A stretch of 5,940 bases of DNA from Hyphomicrobiales bacterium (GTDB taxonomy: Bacteria; Pseudomonadota; Alphaproteobacteria; Rhizobiales; UBA4765): contig JAIYEB010000212.1 of NCBI GenBank assembly GCA_027487195.1, forward strand, positions 1-5,940, in the 5' to 3' direction. How positions within the stretch are numbered: the stretch's first letter is position 1; every line of letters starts with the position of its first letter. The position numbers and the translations under genes are program-made. Positions 1-5,912 of this stretch are shown here, one piece after another. The notes beneath the pieces were generated by a model. It had not been told where the DNA came from, did not search any database, and saw only the letters and a program-made list of their open reading frames with translations.

Positions 1-3000
1 ATCACGCGCCGGATCGAGCGTGAGGACGGTTCAACCTACCGGGTCAACGGCCGCGAGGTGCGCGCGCGCGATGTGCAGCTTCTGTTCGCCGATGCGGCAA
101 CCGGCGCAAGGTCGCCTGCGCTCGTCCGTCAGGGGCAGATTGCCGAAGTCATTGCCGCAAAACCGCAGCAGCGGCGCAGGCTTCTCGAGGACGCTGCGGG
201 CATTGCAGGCCTCAATGCGCGCCGGCTTGAAAGCGAGACGCGGCTGAAGGCTGCGGATGCCAATCTTGAACGCCTTGATGATGTTCTCAAGGAAATCGAG
301 CAACAGCTCGATGGCCTGACCCGCCAGGCAAAACAGGCGCAGCGCTATCGCGGCCTGTCCGATGATATCCGACGCCTCGAAGCCAGGCTGATGCACCGTC
401 GCTTCGTTGAAGCGCGTGCACTCGTCCTTGAGGCCGAGCGCATGCTCGATGATGATACAAAGCATGTGGCCGAGCGCGCCGAAGAGCAGGCGCGCGCCAA
501 TACAAACGCTGCAGTTGCCGCCCATCAGGTCCCAGGCCTTCGCGATGCGGAGGTTGCTGCCGCCGCCGCACTTCAGCGCCTGGCGTCCGCACGCGATGCG
601 CTTGATGTGGAAGAAAAGCGTGCGGTTGCGCGGATGGGCGAACTTGATGCGCGCATTCTTGAACTCGCGGCAGATGTGGCACGCGAGCGCTTGCTGCTGA
701 GCGATGGCGATGGCGTTATCGCGCGCCTTGCTGCGGAAAACAGCACGCTGAGCAAAGAGCAGGCCGACGCTGTTTTGACGGAACAGGTGGCGCGGACCAA
801 AGCGGAAGCGGCCACGCAGACTTTGGCGGCGTCAGAGGCGGCGCTCGCAACGATCGTCGACATGGTTGCTGAAGCGAGCGCACGGCGAAATCAGCTTGAG
901 CGCACGATTCGGGATGCGTCCGAGCGCTTGATGCGGCTTTCCGGCCAGATCGATGCGGTTGATTCCGACATGGCCAAGGTCATGCGCGAAATCAGCACGG
1001 AGGCTGACGTCTCGGGTCTGGGCGAGGCTGTTCAGTCTGCAAAGGCCGCTTTTGCTGCCGCAGAAGTCTCCGGCATGGAAGCCGAGCGCGCCCTTCAACA
1101 AGCCCGCGCAGCCGAGCAGGCGGCTCGCGCTCCGCTGGCTGACCTTGAGAGCCGGGCCCAACGCCTTGAGACAGAAGCGAAAACGCTCGCTGGCGTGATT
1201 GCCAAAGGGACTTCAGGCGCAAAGTATCCGCCTGTGCTCGAACATGTCCGCGCTGCCAAGGGCTTTGAGCGGGCTGTGGGCGCAGCGCTTGGCGAAGATC
1301 TTGATGCGTCGCTTGATCCGCGTGCACCGATGCGATGGGCGGGCGTGGCGGCGCTGGAAAACGACCCTGCGCTTCCGCCTGGCGTTGAAGCGCTTGCCAT
1401 GCATGTGACGGCACCGCCTGCGCTTTCGCGCGGGCTTGCACAGGTAGGCCTGGTGACTCGTGAACGCGGGCCAGAGCTTGCCCGCGTGTTGGCCCCCGGC
1501 CAGATCCTGGTTTCGCTCGAGGGCGATCTATGGCGCTGGGATGGGCTTTTTGCGGCTGCAGATGCCCCCAGCGCTGCGGCACGCAAGCTCGCGGAAAAAA
1601 ATCGCCTGTCCGATGTCGAGCGCGAGGCGGGTGAGGCGCGCCAAATGGCTGATGCTGCGCGTCGCCAGTTCGCTGCCTTGCAGATCGCAACGGTTCAGGC
1701 TGCGAAGACGGAAGAGACCACCCGTGCGGTCTGGAAGACGGCGCAACGAAGCCTTGCCGAAGCGCAGGAGCGCTTGGCCGCGGCTGAACGGCGTGTCAGC
1801 GCGGCAAACGCGCGCCTATCGGCTTTTGAAGAAGCCAAGGTGCGCCTTGGAGCGAGCCTGACGGAAGCAGGCGAGGTCAAGGCCGATGCGATCCGCGCGC
1901 TCGAATCTGTGCCGGACATCTCGGCCCTTGAGACCGATCTTGCGGAGGCGCGCGCAGGCGTGACGCTTGATCGCGCCGGTCTTGCCGAGGCTCGCGCCAA
2001 TCTTCAGGCGCTTCAGCGCGAAGCCGACATGCGGGCCCGCAGGCTTGCAGCGATTTCGTCCGAGCGTCAGTCATGGATCGAGCGTCGCGAGCGCGCCGAG
2101 GCTCAGATCAGCATGATCGGCGAGCGCAGTGCGGAAGCGCAAGGTGAGCGCGCGAGGCTTGACGGGCTGCCAGGCCTTATCCGGGAAAAGCGGCTGTCGC
2201 TGTTGGGCGAGGTTGATGCAGCGCAAGCCAAGCGGCGTGCGGCGGCAGACGCACTTGCAGCAGGCGAGGTGGCGCTCGCAGAAGCCGACCGCGCAGCGAA
2301 GGCAACTCTTGTTGCCCTTTCCGAGGCACGCGAGGCACGTGCGCGGACCGAAGTGCGGCTTGATGCCGCGCGCGAGCGCCGCGTCGAAATCGAACGCCGC
2401 AGTGTTGAGACGCTCGACCTGTCAGCTCAGGAACTTCCACAGGCCTACGGCTTTGATCCCGCAAAGAGCGATGAGGATCCGGCGGTACTGGAGGCCAGAC
2501 TTGAAGGGTTGCGTCGCGATCGCGAACGGCTCGGCGGTGTCAACCTCAGGGCAGATGAGGAAGCGGTCGAAATCGCAGCACGACGCGATGCGCTTGTTGC
2601 GGAAAGAACAGACCTTGAAGAAGCGATCCGGCGGCTTCGAACCGGCATTCAATCGCTCAATCGCGAGGGGCGGGAGCGTCTGCTTGCCGCATTCGCGGTG
2701 GTTGATGGTCATTTTCGCCGGTTGTTCCGGGCGCTTTTTGGCGGCGGCACCGCCGAACTGACGCTGACCGATTCGGAAGACCCGCTCGAAGCAGGGCTCG
2801 ATATTGTCGCCCACCCGCCAGGCAAGAAGCCCCAGACGCTTTCGCTTCTGTCAGGCGGCGAGCAGGCGCTGACCGCCATGGCGCTGATTTTTGCGGTGTT
2901 CTTGACCAATCCATCGCCGATTTGCGTGCTCGATGAGGTGGATGCACCGCTCGATGACCATAATGTCGAGCGATTCTGCGATCTTCTTGATGAAATGGCC

Positions 3001-3156
3001 GCGAGTACGAACACGCGGTTTGTCATGATTACGCACAATCCCATCTCGATGGCCCGCGTGCATCGTCTTTTCGGCGTCACGATGGTGGAGCGCGGCGTTT
3101 CGCAGCTTGTCTCCGTCGATCTTGAGGTTGCGAACCGGTTGGTAGAAGCGGCCTGA
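1..3156 (+). CDS. smc: Chromosome segregation protein SMC, 5'-truncated by the window edge
   Basis: SMC dimers, normally with ScpA and ScpB, use ATP to organise and separate sister chromosomes. The frame is open from base 1 to TGA at 3154-3156 (1051 codons). About 100 N-terminal residues, including Walker A, lie upstream, since bacterial SMC is usually about 1150 residues. Counting from the first codon here: rest of the N-terminal head with the Q-loop (RQGQI, 43-47) and the LLEDAAGI element; charged, Ala-rich coiled-coil arm about 70-400; compact hinge about 408-520; returning arm about 535-838; C-terminal head with LGGVNLR (844-850), FGGGTAEL (913-920), ABC signature LSGGEQ (SGGE 951-954), Walker B with catalytic Glu (VLDEVDAPLDD, E979) and switch His (ITHNP, H1012). 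The two arms are nearly equal in length, as in an intact SMC, and no frameshift is seen. The hinge lacks the usual GRATF and Gly-Gly motifs. GTG at 58 is internal, not the start. Confidence 0.97.
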   Translation: MTRRIEREDGSTYRVNGREVRARDVQLLFADAATGARSPALVRQGQIAEVIAAKPQQRRRLLEDAAGIAGLNARRLESETRLKAADANLERLDDVLKEIEQQLDGLTRQAKQAQRYRGLSDDIRRLEARLMHRRFVEARALVLEAERMLDDDTKHVAERAEEQARANTNAAVAAHQVPGLRDAEVAAAAALQRLASARDALDVEEKRAVARMGELDARILELAADVARERLLLSDGDGVIARLAAENSTLSKEQADAVLTEQVARTKAEAATQTLAASEAALATIVDMVAEASARRNQLERTIRDASERLMRLSGQIDAVDSDMAKVMREISTEADVSGLGEAVQSAKAAFAAAEVSGMEAERALQQARAAEQAARAPLADLESRAQRLETEAKTLAGVIAKGTSGAKYPPVLEHVRAAKGFERAVGAALGEDLDASLDPRAPMRWAGVAALENDPALPPGVEALAMHVTAPPALSRGLAQVGLVTRERGPELARVLAPGQILVSLEGDLWRWDGLFAAADAPSAAARKLAEKNRLSDVEREAGEARQMADAARRQFAALQIATVQAAKTEETTRAVWKTAQRSLAEAQERLAAAERRVSAANARLSAFEEAKVRLGASLTEAGEVKADAIRALESVPDISALETDLAEARAGVTLDRAGLAEARANLQALQREADMRARRLAAISSERQSWIERRERAEAQISMIGERSAEAQGERARLDGLPGLIREKRLSLLGEVDAAQAKRRAAADALAAGEVALAEADRAAKATLVALSEAREARARTEVRLDAARERRVEIERRSVETLDLSAQELPQAYGFDPAKSDEDPAVLEARLEGLRRDRERLGGVNLRADEEAVEIAARRDALVAERTDLEEAIRRLRTGIQSLNREGRERLLAAFAVVDGHFRRLFRALFGGGTAELTLTDSEDPLEAGLDIVAHPPGKKPQTLSLLSGGEQALTAMALIFAVFLTNPSPICVLDEVDAPLDDHNVERFCDLLDEMAASTNTRFVMITHNPISMARVHRLFGVTMVERGVSQLVSVDLEVANRLVEAA

Positions 3157-3247
3157 GCGCGGGACGTAGTGCCGCGGCTGTGGGCACAGACGGCATTCCA
3201 GTTGAAAAATGCTGAAATTACAAACTGTTGCTGCAAAAGGCTCCTTT

Positions 3248-3277
3248 CTTGACAGACTGGGTCGGTCTCGTTAGGAA
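3248..3277 (+). promoter_or_regulatory. Putative sigma-70-type promoter of the F0 operon
   Basis: CTTGACA at 3248-3254 matches the alphaproteobacterial -35 consensus (CTTGAC) fully. A 17-base spacer leads to TAGGAA at 3272-3277, which keeps only the first, second and fifth bases of TATAAT. Transcription would then start around 3283-3286, about 50 bases before the atpI start codon. The AT-rich tract just upstream (3202-3238) could act as an UP element. The -35 and spacing are seen directly; the promoter role and start point are inferred, and the weak -10 lowers confidence. Confidence 0.5.
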
Positions 3278-3282
3278 ACGCG

Positions 3283-3307
3283 CGCGCCGTCAACTTTAGA
3301 TGGCGCG
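3283..3307 (+). promoter_or_regulatory. Stem-loop in the atpI leader
   Basis: CGCGCCGT (3283-3290) pairs with ATGGCGCG (3300-3307) to give an 8-pair stem with one G-U pair and a 9-base loop. No T-run follows, so it is not an intrinsic terminator. If the promoter at 3248-3277 is right, this stem begins at or within a few bases of the transcript's 5' end, where such structures can protect mRNA from decay. It lies upstream of the atpI ribosome-binding site (3319-3323) and leaves it free. Confidence 0.45.
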
Positions 3308-3333
3308 GTTGCTACTGCGGAGGTCTTGAGGCC

Positions 3334-3705
3334 ATGACGCCTAAAGATCCACCACAGTCCGGGCCTCCCCCCCGTGATGAGGACGAAGCGCGGCTTGCCC
3401 GTCGCCTCGATCAGCTTGACGGTGCCTTGAAAAAGGCGGAGCCCGAAGTAAAGCCTGCGACGCCCGTTTCACGGGACATGGCAGGCTTTGCACAAGCCAT
3501 GAGGCTTGGATCCGAGTTTGTGGCCGGTGTCCTCGTCGGTCTGGGTCTGGGCCTTGGGCTTGATACGGTAGCCGGCACCTCTCCATGGGGACTGATCGTC
3601 CTCACGCTTGCAGGTTTTCTTGCGGGTGTCATGAACATGATGCGCGTTGTAGGCGCGTTGCCGGCCTCCAAGTTCGGCAAGCCTGACGATCATCAAAAAC
3701 GTTAG
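3334..3705 (+). CDS. atpI: AtpI/AtpZ-family ATP synthase accessory protein
   Basis: Small inner-membrane protein (123 residues) encoded at the head of F0 operons. The family is linked to c-ring or holoenzyme assembly and, in some bacteria, to Mg2+ supply; it is usually not essential and its exact role in alphaproteobacteria is unsettled. The N-terminal part (1-55) is polar, rich in Pro and charge, and likely cytoplasmic with a short helix at 16-35. Two membrane helices follow, about 60-80 (EFVAGVLVGLGLGLGLD) and 85-103 (WGLIVLTLAGFLAGVMNMM), joined by the family-typical GTSPWG turn. The tail is short and basic. ATG 3334 is preceded by GGAGG at 3319-3323. It is the first gene after the putative promoter, and atpB follows after 39 bases. 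Assignment rests on the two-helix pattern plus position; the split between AtpI and AtpZ naming is arbitrary here. Confidence 0.9.
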   Translation: MTPKDPPQSGPPPRDEDEARLARRLDQLDGALKKAEPEVKPATPVSRDMAGFAQAMRLGSEFVAGVLVGLGLGLGLDTVAGTSPWGLIVLTLAGFLAGVMNMMRVVGALPASKFGKPDDHQKR

Positions 3706-3730
3706 TTTTCCGCCCATTAAGCGGGCAATA

Positions 3731-3747
3731 AAGGACTAAGCCTCGTG
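3731..3747 (+). promoter_or_regulatory. Ribosome-binding site and GTG start of atpB
   Basis: AAGGA at 3731-3735 lies 9 bases before GTG at 3745. The next in-frame ATG is codon 41, inside the first membrane helix, and starting there would remove the conserved DPIKQF segment. GTG is therefore the only sensible start. The non-ATG codon and average spacing suggest lower initiation than at atpE, in keeping with one a subunit per complex. Confidence 0.75.
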
Positions 3748-4524
3748 GCCGGCACTGGATCAGAGATCGTTATCGACCCGATCAAGCAGTTTGTGATCCA
3801 GCCGATCATTTCGTTCGGCAAGATCGGCGGTGTCGACATCGCCTTCACGAACTCTGCACTGTTCATGTTCGTGGCTGTCGCCTCGATCACGGGCTTCCTT
3901 GTGCTTGCAACTGGCGGGCGCACGCTGATCCCTGGTCGTAGCCAGTCGATTGCCGAGCTTTGGTATGGGTTCGTTGCCGGTATCGTGCGCGATGCCATGG
4001 GCTCCGAGGGGATGAAGTTCTTCCCGCTCGTGTTCAGCCTGTTTTCCTTTGTTCTGATCTGCAATCTGCTCGGAATGTTCCCGTACTTTTTCACGGTGAC
4101 CTCGCAGATTGTCGTCACGTTCGCGCTTGCGATGCTGGTTATGACCGTCGTTGTGGTTGCGGGCGTCATGAAGCACGGCACACATTTCTTCGGCCTGTTC
4201 GTGCCGTCAGGTGTGCCGGTGTTTCTGGTTCCTTTCCTCACGGTGATCGAGGTCATCTCGTTCCTGTCGCGTCCGCTGTCACTTTCGCTTCGTTTGTTCG
4301 CCAACATGCTCGGCGGGCACATTGCGCTGAAAGTCTTTGCCTACTTCGTCGTGATCTTGACCTCGTCGTTTGGAGCAATGGGCTTTTTCGCTGCAATCGC
4401 TGGCCCGTTTGCCATTGGCGTAGCGCTGACAGCGCTTGAGTTTCTGATTGCCTTCCTGCAGGCACTCGTCTTCGCCCTTCTCGCGTCAATCTATCTGAAC
4501 GACGCGCTGCACCCGGGGCACTAA
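3745..4524 (+). CDS. atpB: ATP synthase F0 subunit a
   Basis: Subunit a (259 residues) forms the two proton half-channels against the c ring in the inner membrane. Hydrophobic helices are seen at about 36-55, 93-113, 122-143, 160-180 and in the C-terminal third. The diagnostic segment RPLSLSLRLFANMLGGH spans 176-192. R183 in it is the essential arginine (E. coli R210) that faces the c-subunit carboxylate, and N187 equals E. coli N214. H192 stands where E. coli has E219, and E232 where E. coli has H245. This paired exchange is the form known in mitochondria and relatives, and Q239 (E. coli Q252) keeps the register. Length is normal for the family. The gene follows atpI by 39 bases and precedes atpE by 52, as in one transcript. 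No missing catalytic residue was seen. Confidence 0.98.
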   Translation: MAGTGSEIVIDPIKQFVIQPIISFGKIGGVDIAFTNSALFMFVAVASITGFLVLATGGRTLIPGRSQSIAELWYGFVAGIVRDAMGSEGMKFFPLVFSLFSFVLICNLLGMFPYFFTVTSQIVVTFALAMLVMTVVVVAGVMKHGTHFFGLFVPSGVPVFLVPFLTVIEVISFLSRPLSLSLRLFANMLGGHIALKVFAYFVVILTSSFGAMGFFAAIAGPFAIGVALTALEFLIAFLQALVFALLASIYLNDALHPGH

Positions 4525-4527
4525 GCC

Positions 4528-4561
4528 CCAAGCCTTCAACCGGATCTCTATCCAAGCCTTC
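4528..4561 (+). repeat. 10-base direct repeat before atpE
   Basis: CCAAGCCTTC occurs at 4528-4537 and again at 4552-4561, with start points 24 bases apart, inside the 52-base atpB-atpE spacer. The second copy ends just before the atpE ribosome-binding site. The spacer is pyrimidine-rich with little self-pairing potential, which would keep the initiation region open. The repeat itself is certain; any function is a guess. Confidence 0.6.
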
Positions 4562-4565
4562 CTAC

Positions 4566-4570
4566 AGGAG
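4566..4570 (+). promoter_or_regulatory. Strong ribosome-binding site of atpE
   Basis: AGGAG with a 6-base spacer to ATG 4577 is the best-placed Shine-Dalgarno sequence in the cluster. It lies in a weakly structured, C/T-rich stretch. This suits the need to make many more c subunits than a, b or b' from the same message. Confidence 0.8.
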
Positions 4571-4576
4571 TTCACC

Positions 4577-4801
4577 ATGGAAACCCTCGGTCAGTACCTC
4601 GGCGCCGGTCTCGCTGCGCTCGGCATGGGCCTTGCCGCCATCGGCGTCGGCAACATCTTCGGCAACTTCGTTGCTGGCGCGTTGCGCAACCCGTCGGCTG
4701 CCGACAGCCAGTTCGGCCGCGCCATCGTCGGTGCAGCGCTTGCGGAAGGCCTTGGCATTTTCGCGTTCGTCGTTGCGCTTCTGCTGCTGTTCGCCGTCTG
4801 A
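4577..4801 (+). CDS. atpE: ATP synthase F0 subunit c (proteolipid)
   Basis: Subunit c (74 residues) is a two-helix hairpin; many copies form the rotor ring of F0. Helix 1 runs about 7-34, the polar loop is ALRNPSAADSQ with the conserved R37-N38-P39 that contacts F1, and helix 2 runs about 48-72. E57 in GAALAEGLGIF is the proton-carrying carboxylate. The residues that would mark a Na+ site are absent: V24 replaces the Gln, and G58 and L59 follow the Glu where Na+ enzymes have Ser-Thr, so this is a proton-type ring. The helix-packing motif, GxGxGxG in many relatives, reads L19-A20-A21-I22-G23-V24-G25, so only its last two glycines remain. The gene has a strong ribosome-binding site, and a terminator-like hairpin begins 20 bases after its stop. 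Confidence 0.98.
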   Translation: METLGQYLGAGLAALGMGLAAIGVGNIFGNFVAGALRNPSAADSQFGRAIVGAALAEGLGIFAFVVALLLLFAV

Positions 4802-4803
4802 TC

Positions 4804-4851
4804 TGGCGCTTCGAATCGTTGCGCCACGGAACCTCCGTGGCGTGATTGTTT
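4804..4851 (+). terminator. Attenuator-like hairpin between atpE and the b' gene
   Basis: CGCCACGG (4822-4829) pairs perfectly with CCGTGGCG (4835-4842) around a 5-base loop. Two G-U pairs and a T-A pair can extend the stem to 4819-4845, and it is followed by TTGTTTC (4846-4852), a short U-rich tail. This is the form of a moderate intrinsic terminator or an mRNA 3'-end stabiliser inside the operon. An alternative stem, TGGCGC (4804-4809) with GCGCCA (4821-4826), uses the same bases and cannot form at the same time. Since b' and b lie downstream, termination must be partial. Likely effect: more atpE message than b'/b message. The pairings are seen; the function is inferred. Confidence 0.65.
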
Positions 4852-4875
4852 CGTCCAGCTGAAGAGAGCGTAACA

Positions 4876-5409
4876 ATGGCTACACCGACGCAAACCGGCA
4901 CAGTCGCACCTGGTGGCAAGGCAAACGATGTCTTCCCACCGTTCGACACAAACCAGTACGGCTCTCAGCTGCTCTGGCTCGCGATCGCGTTCGGCCTGCT
5001 TTATTATCTCATGGCCAAGGTCGCGCTGCCGCGCGTAGCCGATATCCTCGAGACACGCCGCGACCGCATCGAGAGCGATCTTGATGAGGCCCGTGGTTTG
5101 AAGAGCGAGGCTGAAGCTGCTCGCCTTGGCTATGACAAGGCGCTTGCGGACGCGAAAGCGAACGCATCCAAGCTGGCGCAGTCAGCTCGTGATGAGGCTC
5201 AGGCCGAGCTTGATCAGGGCAAGGCGCTGGCTGATGCGGCTGACCAGAAACGGATCGCCGCGTCCGAGGCCTTGATTTTGACCGCCCGTGCCAAGGCGCT
5301 GGCGGAACTCGACGGAATTGCGACTGATACGGCCATAGCTGTTGTTGAGCGCCTCGGTGGCAAACCGGACCGCAAGGCGCTTGCTGCTGCCATTTCGGAC
5401 ATGAAGTGA
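4876..5409 (+). CDS. atpF': ATP synthase F0 subunit b' (second peripheral-stalk subunit)
   Basis: Subunit b' (177 residues, also called atpG or atpX in some annotations) pairs with b to form the peripheral stalk that holds F1 still against the turning rotor. A polar N-terminus (1-27) with FPPFDTNQYGSQ is typical of b' and leads to one membrane helix, about 31-51 (LLWLAIAFGLLYYLMAKVAL). Then comes the PRVADILETRRDRIESDL segment and a long Ala- and charge-rich coiled coil to about 155. The C-terminus (VVERLGGKPDRKALAAAI) resembles the part that meets the delta subunit. ATG 4876 is chosen, with a modest GAGAG site at 4864-4868. An in-frame TTG at 4846 lies in the tail of the upstream hairpin and adds residues unlike the family. 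The two stalk genes in tandem are a mark of alphaproteobacteria and phototrophs. Confidence 0.95.
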   Translation: MATPTQTGTVAPGGKANDVFPPFDTNQYGSQLLWLAIAFGLLYYLMAKVALPRVADILETRRDRIESDLDEARGLKSEAEAARLGYDKALADAKANASKLAQSARDEAQAELDQGKALADAADQKRIAASEALILTARAKALAELDGIATDTAIAVVERLGGKPDRKALAAAISDMK

Positions 5410-5419
5410 GGCTGTGATG
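5406..5419 (+). promoter_or_regulatory. atpF ribosome-binding site overlapping the b' stop codon
   Basis: GTGAGG at 5406-5411 includes the TGA stop of b' (5407-5409) and lies 5 bases before ATG 5417. A GTG at 5414 would be only 2 bases from it, too close, so ATG 5417 is the better start. The overlap suggests that ribosomes ending b' start b, which would keep the two stalk subunits in a 1:1 ratio. Confidence 0.75.
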
Positions 5420-5908
5420 GATACGAGCGCACTTTCGACACTTGTCTCGCTGACCTTCCTCTTCACGTTTCTTGGGATCATCGCTTACTTCGGCGTGTTC
5501 AAGAAGATCGGTGCTGCGCTCGATGAGCGCGCGGCAAAGATCGCCCTTGAGCTTGAAGAAGCCAAGCGCCTTCACGACGAGGCCAAGCAACTGCTGGCTG
5601 ACTACCAGCGTCGTGCGAAGAATGCGGAAGGCGAGGCTGCGGACATCGTTGCGCGGGCACGCGAGGACGCTTCCAGGATGAAGGAAGAGGCCAAGGCCGC
5701 GCTCGAAGAGCAGATTGCGCGTCGTGCAAAGGCAGCGGAAGCGAAGATTGCGCTGGCTGAGGCACGTGCGATTGCCGACGTGCGTGCGGCTGCAGCCGAT
5801 GTTGCGATTGCTGCCGCTGGCAAGGTGCTTGCGGTTCAAGCCAACGCATCGCTTGGCGATGAGTTGATTGCGACGTCGATTGCAGACGTCAAGCGTCGCC
5901 TGAATTAA
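5417..5908 (+). CDS. atpF: ATP synthase F0 subunit b (peripheral stalk)
   Basis: Subunit b (163 residues) dimerises with b' to link subunit a in the membrane to F1. A single N-terminal membrane helix (about 7-27, STLVSLTFLFTFLGIIAYFGV) is followed by the family-typical FKKIGAALDERAAKI turn. A long, strongly charged coiled coil rich in Ala, Glu, Lys and Arg runs from about 35 to 140. The last residues (about 120-163, with VAIAAAGKVLAVQ) resemble the delta-binding end. Length is normal. The gene follows b' by 7 bases and is probably translationally coupled to it. It is the last gene of the cluster; a hairpin starts 5 bases after its stop codon. Since b and b' are similar, the labels rest on order (b' first) and on the b'-type N-terminus of the upstream gene. 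Confidence 0.95.
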   Translation: MDTSALSTLVSLTFLFTFLGIIAYFGVFKKIGAALDERAAKIALELEEAKRLHDEAKQLLADYQRRAKNAEGEAADIVARAREDASRMKEEAKAALEEQIARRAKAAEAKIALAEARAIADVRAAAADVAIAAAGKVLAVQANASLGDELIATSIADVKRRLN

Positions 5909-5912
5909 GCCA

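Larger units (their letters stand above)
3157..3333. other. Intergenic region between smc and the F0 operon
   Basis: This 177-base gap holds no credible gene. Three parts can be seen. Bases 3157-3194 are GC-rich with a weak imperfect hairpin (GCCG at 3171-3174 with CGGC at 3191-3194, inner CTGT/ACAG) but no following T-run, so it is a poor terminator. Bases 3195-3240 are clearly more AT-rich than their surroundings, as expected upstream of a promoter. Bases 3248-3333 hold the putative atp promoter, a leader stem-loop and the atpI ribosome-binding site GGAGG (3319-3323, 10 bases before ATG). With no clear terminator, some smc transcripts may read into the atp genes. Confidence 0.6.

Noticed and set aside
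58..60. GTG as the start of smc
   Set aside because: The frame is open back to base 1 and the upstream codons (IERED...YRVNGREV) match the SMC head, so the true start lies outside the window.
31..525. Long minus-strand open frame opposite smc (164 codons)
   Set aside because: It lies fully antisense to the conserved SMC head, has no recognisable domain and a Cys/Leu-rich composition typical of antisense frames in GC-rich DNA.
992..1690. Minus-strand open frame of 232 codons opposite the SMC arm and hinge
   Set aside because: Its product is dominated by Arg, Pro, Gln and Ala with no domain, and the + strand frame is clearly real SMC throughout.
3171..3194. Hairpin after smc as an intrinsic terminator
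   Set aside because: The stem is imperfect, with a bulge and short inner helix, and no T-run follows.
3236..3247. AAAGG-CT-CCTTT inverted repeat just upstream of the -35, as an operator
   Set aside because: Five-base arms with a 2-base gap are too short to claim, and no known regulator site was recognised.
2709..3293. Minus-strand open frame spanning the smc end and part of the intergenic gap
   Set aside because: Most of it is antisense to the conserved Walker B and signature region, the product is Ser/Arg/Thr-rich and low in structure, and no ribosome-binding site was recognised.
3710..3726. Small inverted repeat between atpI and atpB
   Set aside because: Only 4 pairs can form in either of two registers (CCGC/GCGG or GCCC/GGGC) and no T-run follows; it is probably chance.
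3717..4322. Minus-strand open frame opposite atpB (201 codons)
   Set aside because: It mirrors the hydrophobic codons of subunit a, giving a Thr/Ile/Asn-rich product with no family resemblance.
4846..4848. TTG as an earlier start for b'
   Set aside because: It sits in the tail of the hairpin with no ribosome-binding site, and the extra residues are not b'-like.
5414..5416. GTG as the start of atpF
   Set aside because: Only 2 bases separate it from the GAGG site; ATG 5417 has workable spacing.
5009..5839. Minus-strand open frame opposite b' and b (276 codons)
   Set aside because: It is antisense to two well-supported genes and their junction, and the product is an Arg/Gln/Pro/Cys-rich mix without domains.
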